Of a stretch of 35,486 bases of DNA, positions 12,937 to 21,301 are shown piece after piece. The notes beneath the pieces were generated by a model. That model did not search any database. It saw only the letters and a program-made list of their open reading frames with translations, and was not told the DNA's origin. The stretch's first letter is position 1. The number at the start of each line of letters is the position of its first letter. The position numbers were made by a program, and so were the translations under genes. The DNA is from Bacteroidales bacterium UBA1680 (GTDB lineage: Bacteria > Bacteroidota > Bacteroidia > Bacteroidales > UBA932): assembly GCA_002320605.1 (NCBI GenBank), contig DCKG01000009.1, positions 1 through 35,486 of the forward strand. Direction: 5' to 3'.

Positions 12937-14760
12937 ATGGACTTAAGAATTCTGCCAGGAAACATAGCGAACATGATAGCCGCCGGGGAGGTAGTGCAAA
13001 GGCCCGCATCGGTGGTTAAAGAATTAGTGGAGAATGCAGTTGACGCTGGAGCAAGCCAGATCACAGTGATAATCATCGACTCTGGAAGAACTTTAATTCA
13101 AGTAATCGACGATGGCTACGGAATGGCTCCAGACGATGCGGTGCTTTGCTTCGAGCGTCATGCGACATCGAAAATCTACGATGCCGAGGATCTTGATAAT
13201 ATAATGACTTTCGGCTTCCGGGGCGAGGCACTTGCCTCAATAGCCGCCGTTGCGGAAGTAACCCTGAAAACTCGGACTGCCGATGAGGGAATCGGCTGCC
13301 AAGTGGAGTTCGCTGCCTCGGAACACATTTCAACAGCTGAAGCCGCAACCCCGAAAGGCACGAATATATCGGTCCGGAATCTTTTCTACAATGTGCCGGC
13401 CAGAAGGAAATTCTTGAAATCCGACAATGTCGAATTCCGGCATATAGTGGAAGAATTCACGAAAGTTGCCCTCACGAGGCCAGAAATCGCATTCACCCTG
13501 ATGCATAACGGCAAGAACATCTACGTCCTGGGCAAAGCCAAATCGACAAAATTCAGAATCTTGGACTTGCTCGGTCAGAATGTCGTCGGGGACATCGTGG
13601 ACGTGTCTGCCGAAACCTCTGTCGTAAAACTTTCCGGCTTCGTGGGACGGCCAGACTCGGCCAAGAAAACCCTGGGCAATCAGTTTTTCTTCGTGAATGG
13701 GAGATATTTCCGTAGCCCCTATTTTCACAAGGCAGTAATGAAGGCCTACGAGGGGCTGATTCCGGAAGGAGTGACCCCTTCATATTTCATATTCCTGGAA
13801 GTTGACCCTCATTCGGTCGACGTGAACATCAGCCCTACCAAGACAGAGGTCAAGTTCGAGGACGACACTTTCATATTCCAAGTCATCCTGGCCGCCATCA
13901 AGGAGACCATCGGCAAAAATTCCTTCGCCGGAGGCATAGATTTCAGCAACCCAGAGGCCAACGACATGCCGGTCCTAGGACAGCATTTCAATGAATATAA
14001 GCCAGATACGGCTCCGCAGATGCCTTTCGACCCTTCTTACAATCCTTTTGAGCCGATGCCAGCAGGAAACGCAAAACCGATGCAAAGCGGGTACAATGAA
14101 TATGCCGGCGGCGGTGATGCCTGGCACGGAAAGCCCAGCGACTACGTCGATAGGCGACAGGATTATGGGAAGTTATTCGAAGACAAGACGGTTCCAACCA
14201 CGCAGATCCTGATTCTTCAAGCAAAATACATTCTGACGCAAGTCAATGACGGGATCATGGTCGTGAACATACGCAGGGCCCGCGAGAAGATAATTTACGA
14301 GCGCATGCTTTCCGCCTTGAAGAAGAACCAGCACGTGACACAAATCAGCATGTTCCCCGTAAAAGTGGAAGTCGGAGTGGCTTGCAGGTCTCTTTTCGAT
14401 GAGAAATCGGAACTGCTGACTTCCCTCGGCTTCGACATTGCTACTTTCGGAACCGACACGATCGTAGTTAACGGAGTCCCTGAAGGCTTTTCCTCCGAAC
14501 CTGGAAAAGTCGAGAAAATGATTTCAGACCTCACCATGATGCTTGCGGACGAAAGCCTGTCGCTTTCCGGCACGCTGGAATCCTCTATTGCCGAAAAATT
14601 CGCTATATTAGGAGCCTCAAACGAGAACGCCATAACTTCACCCATCGAAGCACGCCAAATCGTGGACTCCCTGCTATCGTGCAGCAGCCCGGAACTGACC
14701 AGCAAGGGGCGCAAGACAATGGCGATAATCAACACCACGCAAGTGGACAAACTATTCTGA
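12937..14760 (+). CDS. mutL: DNA mismatch repair protein MutL
   Basis: This encodes 607 residues. The N-terminal GHKL ATPase is intact: E29 and N33 in VVKELVENAVDAGA, DDGYGM, and RGEALASIAA. A variable linker (about 340-420) leads to the C-terminal dimerisation domain. In most non-enterobacterial MutL proteins that domain has a DQHAX2EX4E endonuclease motif; here the matching segment is VVNIRRAREKIIYERM, with N444-I-R446 in place of D-Q-H, while the two Glu remain (E450, E455). The CPHGRP motif is replaced by LTSKGRK. Nicking activity may be lost. It is co-directional with rhomboid (10-nt gap). Confidence 0.96.
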   Translation: MDLRILPGNIANMIAAGEVVQRPASVVKELVENAVDAGASQITVIIIDSGRTLIQVIDDGYGMAPDDAVLCFERHATSKIYDAEDLDNIMTFGFRGEALASIAAVAEVTLKTRTADEGIGCQVEFAASEHISTAEAATPKGTNISVRNLFYNVPARRKFLKSDNVEFRHIVEEFTKVALTRPEIAFTLMHNGKNIYVLGKAKSTKFRILDLLGQNVVGDIVDVSAETSVVKLSGFVGRPDSAKKTLGNQFFFVNGRYFRSPYFHKAVMKAYEGLIPEGVTPSYFIFLEVDPHSVDVNISPTKTEVKFEDDTFIFQVILAAIKETIGKNSFAGGIDFSNPEANDMPVLGQHFNEYKPDTAPQMPFDPSYNPFEPMPAGNAKPMQSGYNEYAGGGDAWHGKPSDYVDRRQDYGKLFEDKTVPTTQILILQAKYILTQVNDGIMVVNIRRAREKIIYERMLSALKKNQHVTQISMFPVKVEVGVACRSLFDEKSELLTSLGFDIATFGTDTIVVNGVPEGFSSEPGKVEKMISDLTMMLADESLSLSGTLESSIAEKFAILGASNENAITSPIEARQIVDSLLSCSSPELTSKGRKTMAIINTTQVDKLF

Positions 14761-14770
14761 ATATTCCGAT

Positions 14771-15427
14771 ATGTCAAGATATTACTACGACAACTCAAAC
14801 CCTCTGGCATCGATTCCGCCGGCAACGCTCAATCTGCTCATCATAAACATAATAATGTTCGTCGCCACGCGCCTCAACGAGAATTTCATGATTGGAACGT
14901 TCGCGATGTTCTTCCCCACCTCGCCTTTCTTCAGAATCTGGCAGCCAATCACATACATGTTCATGCATGGAGGCTTCGCTCACATATTCTTTAACATGTG
15001 GGCTTTGTGGATGTTCGGTGCCGCCTTGGAAAGAGCCATAGGCACGAAGAAGTTCCTGATCCTGTATTTCGTGGCAGGACTGGGTGCCCTGCTGATACAC
15101 ACTGGCTTTCAATATGTGCAAATCGCAACGGGACTTTCTTCTTATATGAATATTGCCAGGACACCTATCCTGGGAGCTTCCGGGGCCCTTTACGGCGTGC
15201 AGATCGCTTTCGCCATGCTTTATCCAGATTCCGTCTGGACGCTGATTTTTCCCCCGGTTTCGTTGAAAGCGAAATGGTTCGTCCTCATATTCGTGGCAAT
15301 TGAACTGTTCAGCGGCATAACTGGGACTGTTGAAGGCGTGGCACATTTCGCTCACCTCGGCGGCATGCTGTTCGGCTGGCTGCTGATATTATATTGGAAA
15401 AAGACCGGCAGATTATTCAGACGCTGA
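14771..15427 (+). CDS. Rhomboid-family intramembrane serine protease
   Basis: A 218-residue polytopic protein with six hydrophobic segments. The rhomboid signature is complete: HGGFAHIFFN (H66, H71, N75) on TM2, the nucleophile in GASG (S137) on TM4, and the catalytic His in HLGG (H195) on TM6. These proteases cut transmembrane helices of substrate proteins inside the membrane; the bacterial substrate is unknown. It follows mutL by 10 nt and precedes an EEP protein by 1 nt, a tight operon. Confidence 0.94.
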   Translation: MSRYYYDNSNPLASIPPATLNLLIINIIMFVATRLNENFMIGTFAMFFPTSPFFRIWQPITYMFMHGGFAHIFFNMWALWMFGAALERAIGTKKFLILYFVAGLGALLIHTGFQYVQIATGLSSYMNIARTPILGASGALYGVQIAFAMLYPDSVWTLIFPPVSLKAKWFVLIFVAIELFSGITGTVEGVAHFAHLGGMLFGWLLILYWKKTGRLFRR

Positions 15428-15428
15428 C

Positions 15429-16499
15429 ATGGCAAAGAAGAAACAGGGGTGGAGCATGATGGGGCTTGCGTCAAGAGTTCTTATGCTCCTGTCGGCAGGT
15501 CTTCTTGCTCTTAGCTACGTTTCAATGCTCGTTAACCCTGCCAAGGCATGGTATTTCAGCATCCTGGGCCTTCTGTTCATACCATTCATCCTGCTGAACG
15601 TCATCATGCTAATCTGGGCGACATGCAGGAAGTCCAGCACTTTCGTCATTCCGCTGTTAGCCATGCTCCCTGGCTTGCTATTCATCGGGAGGTATTTCCG
15701 CTTTACGTCGGGAGGCACCGACAAAGGCGATAATTGCATTAAAATAATGACTTACAACGTCGGGAAGTTCACTCTTGGCAAGGGTTATGAATATTCCGGA
15801 AGCCTAGACTCAATAACTGCTCTCGTAAGGCGCTCTGATGCCGACATCGTCTGCCTGCAAGAGTTCAATTCCGAGCATCTGAATGACATCCCGAAACTTC
15901 TCGAAGCGCAATTCCCCGACTACTTCTCTTGCTATTACATCAACATGAACGCAGGAGGCGGCTCAGGCAACGTGACTTTGAGCAGATTTCCCATAGAGTC
16001 ACGAGGGCATTTCGATTTCGAAGAAAGCGCCAACCTCGCGATTTACACTGACATTCGCATCGGGGAAAGGAAGATAAGAATATATAACTGTCATTTCCAG
16101 AGCTACAGCATATCTCTGGCAGCCCTCGCAAGGAATTGGAAGCATCGTTCTGTGATGAAGGAGACTGAACACAAGATGAAAGCCTCCATCATCAAGAGGC
16201 CTCGGCAGGTTGAGCAAGTGCTGTCCGACATTGAGGATTGCCCTCTGGAGGCGATTGTTCTTGGAGATTTCAATGACACGCCCATGTCCTACACTTATCA
16301 CCGCCTGCGCAAAGGCAGGAAAGATGCGTTCGTGGAGGCCGGCTCTGGCTTCGGGGCGACATATTCATTCCTTTGGCCCCTCATCCGCATTGATTACGTT
16401 CTATTCCCAGCCAATTTCAAGGGGGTATCGTATTCCTGCAAGCACATGGGATTCTCTGACCATTATCCGGTGGTCACCGAAATCAATCTGCCCGTATGA
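15429..16499 (+). CDS. Membrane-anchored endonuclease/exonuclease/phosphatase protein
   Basis: A 356-residue protein. The first 95 residues contain three hydrophobic segments that anchor it in the inner membrane. The rest is an EEP (DNase I-like) domain: MTYNVGKF (N110), CLQEF (E145), GDFNDTP near residue 280, and SDHYPVV near the C-terminus supply the expected catalytic Asn, Glu, Asp and His. The family cuts phosphodiester or phosphomonoester bonds in nucleic acids, lipids or inositol phosphates; the substrate here is unknown. It overlaps nothing but starts 1 nt after the rhomboid stop, so it is co-translated. Its stop codon is part of a hairpin shared with the convergent epimerase gene. Confidence 0.9.
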   Translation: MAKKKQGWSMMGLASRVLMLLSAGLLALSYVSMLVNPAKAWYFSILGLLFIPFILLNVIMLIWATCRKSSTFVIPLLAMLPGLLFIGRYFRFTSGGTDKGDNCIKIMTYNVGKFTLGKGYEYSGSLDSITALVRRSDADIVCLQEFNSEHLNDIPKLLEAQFPDYFSCYYINMNAGGGSGNVTLSRFPIESRGHFDFEESANLAIYTDIRIGERKIRIYNCHFQSYSISLAALARNWKHRSVMKETEHKMKASIIKRPRQVEQVLSDIEDCPLEAIVLGDFNDTPMSYTYHRLRKGRKDAFVEAGSGFGATYSFLWPLIRIDYVLFPANFKGVSYSCKHMGFSDHYPVVTEINLPV

Positions 16500-16536
16500 G
16501 GCGACGATTATCTATTAAAGAGCCCTTTTCGCCTCA
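16497..16536. terminator. Hairpin spanning two convergent stop codons
   Basis: TGAGGCGA (16497-16504) and TCGCCTCA (16529-16536) form a perfect 8-bp stem with a 24-nt loop. The stem contains the stop codons of both convergent genes. A T run CCCTTTTC is inside the loop, not after it, so it is an atypical terminator. Confidence 0.4.
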
Positions 16537-17226
16537 GCTTCCGATGTGTTTCTTGAATTCCGGAATCGTATCCTCTAACTTCTTTCCCTTAATATAAATT
16601 CCAGCCGTGCCACCAACGAAGATAGAGGCGCCGAGCCCAGCCATATAAGCTGCCCTTTCTGCACTCACGTTCCCGTCAACGCTGATTTCTACTCTCTCGT
16701 AGCCTCTTGCATCCAAGTATTCGCGAGTCTCCCTTACCTTCTCCATTATCCCGTCCACCATCTTAGATCCTGCGAAACCAGGATGAACCAACATCAGCGT
16801 CACTGTGTCCAGGCTTTGCAGATTCCTCTCCAGATATTCTACTGGCGTCTCAGGATTCAGAGCCAAACCGAACGAGGCACCGGAAGAATGGACATTCTTA
16901 GCTAATTCTGAATAGTCTCTCGGCTTGCCAGCCTCATCAGTCAGCTCAGCGTGAGCCGAGAATATGTCTCCTTTCCTCAATTTCAGCTTGCCGAACATCA
17001 ACTCCGGATCTGTCACCATGAAATGGCAATCGACAGGGAGGTCGGTAATGTTTTGAATAGCAGAGATGAAATCCGGCCCGAAAGTCAGATTAGGCACAAA
17101 GTGCGCATCCATAATGTCCATATGCAGCATATCTGTTTCCAGATTACGCAAGAGGCCGATTTCTCTTCCCAGGTTCATCAGGTCAGAACACATGACCGAA
17201 ACGGAAAGCTTATTCTGATATTTCAT
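16534..17226 (-). CDS. Ribulose/allulose-phosphate 3-epimerase-like protein
   Basis: A 230-residue TIM-barrel protein of the RPE family. Metal-site residues are present: HMDIMDAHFVPN (H35, D37), VDCHFMV, and ISVDG. Several details point to the AlsE (D-allulose-6-phosphate 3-epimerase) side: SVMCSDLM near the start, LNPETPVE, and VTLMLVHPGFAG. The usual MDGHF is MDAHF here, and VDGGI is VDGNV. The reaction would be C3 epimerisation of a ketose 5- or 6-phosphate. It follows the OPA transporter by 11 nt, which supports a role in using an imported sugar phosphate. Whether it is the cell's main RPE or a paralogue cannot be told from this window. Confidence 0.85.
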   Translation of the reverse strand: MKYQNKLSVSVMCSDLMNLGREIGLLRNLETDMLHMDIMDAHFVPNLTFGPDFISAIQNITDLPVDCHFMVTDPELMFGKLKLRKGDIFSAHAELTDEAGKPRDYSELAKNVHSSGASFGLALNPETPVEYLERNLQSLDTVTLMLVHPGFAGSKMVDGIMEKVRETREYLDARGYERVEISVDGNVSAERAAYMAGLGASIFVGGTAGIYIKGKKLEDTIPEFKKHIGS

Positions 17227-17237
17227 TTTCCGAATGT

Positions 17238-18683
17238 CTATTTATCGTATCCGTCACGAGCGGTATTCCACAGAAGAGCGAATCCGAAGAAACCGAGGAC
17301 TGACACTATTATCATGGTCACGAATACCCACTTCCATCCGAAATTGTCGGAGACGAAGCCAAACCCCCAGCCAGACACAAGCACGCTCAGATAGCATATC
17401 ATCCCGATGAGCCCGTTTGCCGTAGATGCAGCCCTGTTCGTTGCCTGCTGTGACGCTATTATCCCGCACAGAGCCTGAGGGCCATAAATGAAGAATCCGG
17501 CGCAAGCCAGGATGATCAGAAGTATTATCGGATTCGTCTTTTCTGGCAGAAGGAAGAATGCCGTCACGAACAAGATAACGCCAAGCATGCAGAAGAGGCA
17601 GGTTCTTTGAGCCCTTCCCTTGAATACTTTATCGGATATCCACCCTGCAAGAAGCATCCCGCACACGCCGAAGCATTCGAAGATAGCAACTGTCCATCCA
17701 GCCATCGCAGGGGACAAGCCCCTTGATTCCTGCAAGAAAGTAGGACCCCAGTCCAGAACGGCGAACCTCACGACATAGACAAAGAAGTCTGAAATAGCTA
17801 TAATCCAGATGATTGGGTTAAACCAGACCTTCTCTCTGAGGAATTTCTTAAACGCCGCAGGGCTGTCATTATCGTCCAGCTTCGTCTTCGTGCCTTCGAG
17901 TTCCGGCAGTCCAACCGATTTCGGAGTGTCTCTAAGAGTCAATATTATAAATATGACGCCGAAGATGGCGATGATAGCCGGCATCCAGAAAGCCCATTGC
18001 CAAGCACCTACATGCTGAAGGGCATTGCTCAAGAAAGCATCAGCTTTCTCAGGCGACAAACCCGCAACTGCATCTTTCGTGTTCTCTATGACTCTTGCGC
18101 TCATCTCTGGGTCCGCAGAAACATCTGTTCCGGCATGCCCCATGAGCCATCCACAGAGAACAGAGACAATGAAAGCCCCTACTGAATGGGATGTGTTCCA
18201 AAGAGACATTTTCGTAGCAAGTTCGCTCGGAGCCACCCAGTGCGTGATAAGCCTGTTACAAGGAGGAAATCCGCAGCCTTGGAACACGTTGTTGAGAATC
18301 AGCAGCACAGCGAAAAACACTACCAGCCCCCTGACAAAGGCAGGACCTTCCGACAAGCCGGTCATCGAAGTGACGATAATCGCCCCGAATCCGAACAGAA
18401 CGTTGACTATGGCACTCCCAGTCAGGCCGATCGCCATATGCCATCGGCCGTTCGACCTGTCGGCGATTATGCCGTTGACAAACCTGGATGCCCCATAAAT
18501 GACGCCTATCAAAGTCATGATGATTCCGAAAGCCGTCTTGGTAATTCCGTATTGTGCGGTAAGCCCGGGAATCGCAAACGAAAAGTTCTTTCTTACTACA
18601 TAGAATATGGCATAGCCTATCATTGTCCCAATGATAGTTCTCCACTGCCATCTTTTGAATTTTTTAGATTGCTCCGGTGTCAT
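17238..18683 (-). CDS. OPA-family sugar-phosphate/glycerol-phosphate transporter (MFS)
   Basis: A 481-residue MFS protein with about 12 transmembrane segments and a longer middle loop. The N-terminus (KFKRWQWRTIIGTMIGYAIF, then YVVRKNFSFAIPGL) matches the organophosphate:phosphate antiporter group (GlpT/UhpT), which swaps inorganic phosphate for organophosphates. The Arg in YxxRKN is the conserved substrate-phosphate contact of GlpT. A periplasmic or loop insert (about 155-215) carries Asp/Glu-rich sequence. It is first in a two-gene unit with the epimerase. A promoter with a palindrome lies 40-70 nt upstream. Confidence 0.9.
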   Translation of the reverse strand: MTPEQSKKFKRWQWRTIIGTMIGYAIFYVVRKNFSFAIPGLTAQYGITKTAFGIIMTLIGVIYGASRFVNGIIADRSNGRWHMAIGLTGSAIVNVLFGFGAIIVTSMTGLSEGPAFVRGLVVFFAVLLILNNVFQGCGFPPCNRLITHWVAPSELATKMSLWNTSHSVGAFIVSVLCGWLMGHAGTDVSADPEMSARVIENTKDAVAGLSPEKADAFLSNALQHVGAWQWAFWMPAIIAIFGVIFIILTLRDTPKSVGLPELEGTKTKLDDNDSPAAFKKFLREKVWFNPIIWIIAISDFFVYVVRFAVLDWGPTFLQESRGLSPAMAGWTVAIFECFGVCGMLLAGWISDKVFKGRAQRTCLFCMLGVILFVTAFFLLPEKTNPIILLIILACAGFFIYGPQALCGIIASQQATNRAASTANGLIGMICYLSVLVSGWGFGFVSDNFGWKWVFVTMIIVSVLGFFGFALLWNTARDGYDK

Positions 18684-18714
18684 CGTTTCGTTTATCTCCG
18701 ATTAGAGTTTCGTT

Positions 18715-18755
18715 TTAGCTCAGCTAAGTTACGATTAATTTCATTTATACACAAA
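18715..18755 (-). promoter_or_regulatory. Transporter promoter with operator-like palindrome
   Basis: On the minus strand TTTG (18752-18755), a 20-nt spacer, and TAACTTAG (18724-18731), one base off the -7 consensus. The -7 box overlaps a perfect 13-nt palindrome TTAGCT-N-AGCTAA at 18715-18727, placed where a repressor would block RNA polymerase. Confidence 0.55.
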
Positions 18756-18783
18756 ACAAATGGACGAATCATGACATGCGACG

Positions 18784-20427
18784 CTATTCATCCATTCCGA
18801 GACCTACATAGCCGGTCTGTAATGTCTTGCAAGAATAAACGTGCTTGATTCCCGAACCAGGAATGGTCTGGACTGCCCGGATCTCCCAGTCTTTTTCTTC
18901 CGCCGGATGTCCGGAAGGAGCCTCGACGGTCCAGAAGTGAAGGGTTTTCGGCTTATAAGATGCGTTATCTATTCCCCGGCCGTTTTCATTTATGAAGAAA
19001 GAAACCACATTCCAGTCATTCTGACGCCTGGTCACACGTTTCATAGGATAAACCTTCCCGTCTTGGATGAAGTCCACCTTCCAATACCTGTCGTCATCGT
19101 ACCATATTGATGCGACAAATTTACCTTTCAGGTCATCTTCCCATTGAAACTCGTAACCTTTTGAGCCAGCATACACCTGATTCCCATCGTATACTCTCAT
19201 TTGCACGTTGGAGTCCGAATTCGTCCACACCGGCTTGACATCCACGATCGATGCATCTTTTACCCTAAACTCCGCAAAGCCATTAGGTGTTCCATCCGTG
19301 CAAATGTCCGCATGCCACCAAGCGCCGCAAAGCGCCCCGAGGACATGCTCGGTGACAGGGCTTCCGCCTTTGCAGACATATTCATCGTGGAAATATACGA
19401 ACGGGTGATGGGTGTGGCCTATCAGAATGTGAGCATTCTCGAAGACAGTCATCAGTGACAACACGTCACTGTAATGACGGTCATGATTCACATACAGGCC
19501 GCCTTGCTCACGTCCCTCGGCAAACGGAGCATGAGTACAGAAAATCAACAGTTTCCGGTCTTTGTCTTTCACTTGGGCGATGTCCGCCTTCAGCCATTCG
19601 ACCTGCTCGTCAGTGAAGCCTGCCGCATAAACGCAGTTCGTGAACTCCTTTCCTGGCTTATGGGGCCGAGTCTGAAGGAACACGATGTCGTCCATGCAGA
19701 TGATATGAGCATCACCTCTGTCAAACGAATATTCCGTCGGCCCGAACCATTTCACGTAATTGTTCAAGGCATCGTAATCACTTTCGGAAACATTATAATG
19801 ATCGTGGTTGCCTGGCACGTTGAACACTGGCATATGTCCATCGCTAGTCTTGAAAGACCTGAAGTTCTCTGCCATGGGCTCCCAGATGCTCAGATTGTCG
19901 TAAATGATGTCTCCCAGCCCTACGCCGTACACGGACATTCCGCCGGCTATTTCTTCATTCGCCGATTTTTCAATGCTCGGAACGGCCTCTTTCAAGAACC
20001 TGGAGACATGGAAATCGGTCTGGCACTGAGGGTCCGACAAAGCGAAGAGGGTGAATTCTTTCTCTGGAGAGGCCATCTTTTCAAGACTGAAATCATGTCT
20101 GTCCAGTTTCTTGCTTTTGTCTCTGTATGCAAAAAAAGTGGGGCTTCCGTCAGCATTCTGAGCCATCTTGAATTCCGAAGGCGTCACATACGAGATGACC
20201 CTGCATTTCGGGTTGGCTGCCATCTGGTAAACGCCGTGTTTGTCTGTCTTGGTGTAAGAATATCCGTCTGAAACGGCTATTCCTTCTATTCCTTTCCCTG
20301 TTTTAGAATCAGTAATGACTCCGACAATCGTGCTGTTGCTGGATATTTTCGTGCCGTTGATTTTTTCTGCGCTGGCACTCAGGCAGAATGCGGTAAGAGC
20401 TGCCGCAATAAGTAAGTATTTTCTCAT
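18784..20427 (-). CDS. Secreted metallophosphoesterase with N- and C-terminal accessory domains
   Basis: A 547-residue protein with a signal peptide (cut near ASAEK). Residues about 30-90 form a carboxypeptidase-regulatory-like beta domain (GVITDSKTGKGIEGIAVSDG). The calcineurin-like phosphoesterase core follows: SDPQ (D132, Q134 in place of DxH, seen in this subgroup), GLGDIIYD, PGNHDH, CTHAPF and GHTHHPF. The last 150 residues are a beta-rich C-terminal domain of the type named for these phosphoesterases. It probably releases phosphate from an organophosphate in the periplasm, which could feed the neighbouring OPA transporter, though the two have separate transcripts. It follows lptB by 18 nt and may be read from the dnaX promoter. 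Confidence 0.9.
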   Translation of the reverse strand: MRKYLLIAAALTAFCLSASAEKINGTKISSNSTIVGVITDSKTGKGIEGIAVSDGYSYTKTDKHGVYQMAANPKCRVISYVTPSEFKMAQNADGSPTFFAYRDKSKKLDRHDFSLEKMASPEKEFTLFALSDPQCQTDFHVSRFLKEAVPSIEKSANEEIAGGMSVYGVGLGDIIYDNLSIWEPMAENFRSFKTSDGHMPVFNVPGNHDHYNVSESDYDALNNYVKWFGPTEYSFDRGDAHIICMDDIVFLQTRPHKPGKEFTNCVYAAGFTDEQVEWLKADIAQVKDKDRKLLIFCTHAPFAEGREQGGLYVNHDRHYSDVLSLMTVFENAHILIGHTHHPFVYFHDEYVCKGGSPVTEHVLGALCGAWWHADICTDGTPNGFAEFRVKDASIVDVKPVWTNSDSNVQMRVYDGNQVYAGSKGYEFQWEDDLKGKFVASIWYDDDRYWKVDFIQDGKVYPMKRVTRRQNDWNVVSFFINENGRGIDNASYKPKTLHFWTVEAPSGHPAEEKDWEIRAVQTIPGSGIKHVYSCKTLQTGYVGLGMDE

Positions 20428-20445
20428 GTGTCGTTACAAAAGCAT

Positions 20446-21288
20446 TTATGAAACTTCTTCTGCATCCAAAGCATCAGAGGCAACCTGAGCATGCATGGCC
20501 TCCTTTGCAGCCCGAGCTGCCAGAATTGCCTCATGCTCTGCCCTGGCGCGCTCAACCGAGACAGATTTCTTCAATATGAAGCCAGAGCCCAGATATTTCG
20601 TGCGCACATCCTCGTCGGAGGCCAGCTGTTCTGGAGTACCCTGCTGAAGGATCGTTCCCTCATAAAGCAGGTAGGCTCTGTCTGTTATGGCCAGCGTCTC
20701 GCCGACGTTGTGGTCTGTGATGATCACGCCTATGTTCTTATATTTCAGCTTAGCGATTATGAACTGAATGTCCTCGACGGCGATAGGGTCCACGCCTGCG
20801 AACGGCTCGTCCAGAAGGATGAACTTCGGGTCGATGGCCAGCGCGCGCGCTATTTCGCAACGGCGTCTCTCCCCTCCGGAAAGCTGGATTCCAAGGCTCT
20901 TGCGAACCTTTGAGAGATTAAACTCGTCAATAAGGTTCTCCAGCCTCATGTTGCGCTCGTCCCTAGTCATGTCGGACATTTCCATCACGGACATTATGTT
21001 ATCCTCAACCGACATCTTCCTGAACACCGATGCCTCTTGAGGCAGGTATCCTATTCCTTTCTGAGCTCGTTTGTACATGGGAAGTTCCGTGATGTCTTCA
21101 TCATCCAGGTACACGCGCCCACCGTTAGGGACTATCTGACCGGTGATCATATAGAAGCTGGTGGTCTTTCCTGCGCCGTTAGGCCCCAGGAAACCCACTA
21201 TCTCTCCTTGGTTAATCTCCATAGACACACCCTTCACGACCGTCCTTATGCCGTATTTCTTTACAAGATTATCGCAATGAAGTTTCAT
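20446..21288 (-). CDS. lptB: LPS transport ATP-binding protein LptB
   Basis: The ATPase of the LptB2FG transporter that extracts lipopolysaccharide from the inner membrane. Walker A GPNGAGKT (35-42), Q-loop LPQE, signature LSGGE (136-140), Walker B ILLDEP, and H-loop ITDH are all present. It is 280 residues against about 240 in E. coli. The extra C-terminal part (from about residue 243) is Ala/Glu-rich with repeated ARAxxEA, probably a charged helix. It lies 13 nt after dnaX, so it is transcribed with it. Confidence 0.95.
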   Translation of the reverse strand: MKLHCDNLVKKYGIRTVVKGVSMEINQGEIVGFLGPNGAGKTTSFYMITGQIVPNGGRVYLDDEDITELPMYKRAQKGIGYLPQEASVFRKMSVEDNIMSVMEMSDMTRDERNMRLENLIDEFNLSKVRKSLGIQLSGGERRRCEIARALAIDPKFILLDEPFAGVDPIAVEDIQFIIAKLKYKNIGVIITDHNVGETLAITDRAYLLYEGTILQQGTPEQLASDEDVRTKYLGSGFILKKSVSVERARAEHEAILAARAAKEAMHAQVASDALDAEEVS

Positions 21289-21301
21289 ATTCGTAAATAT
21301 T

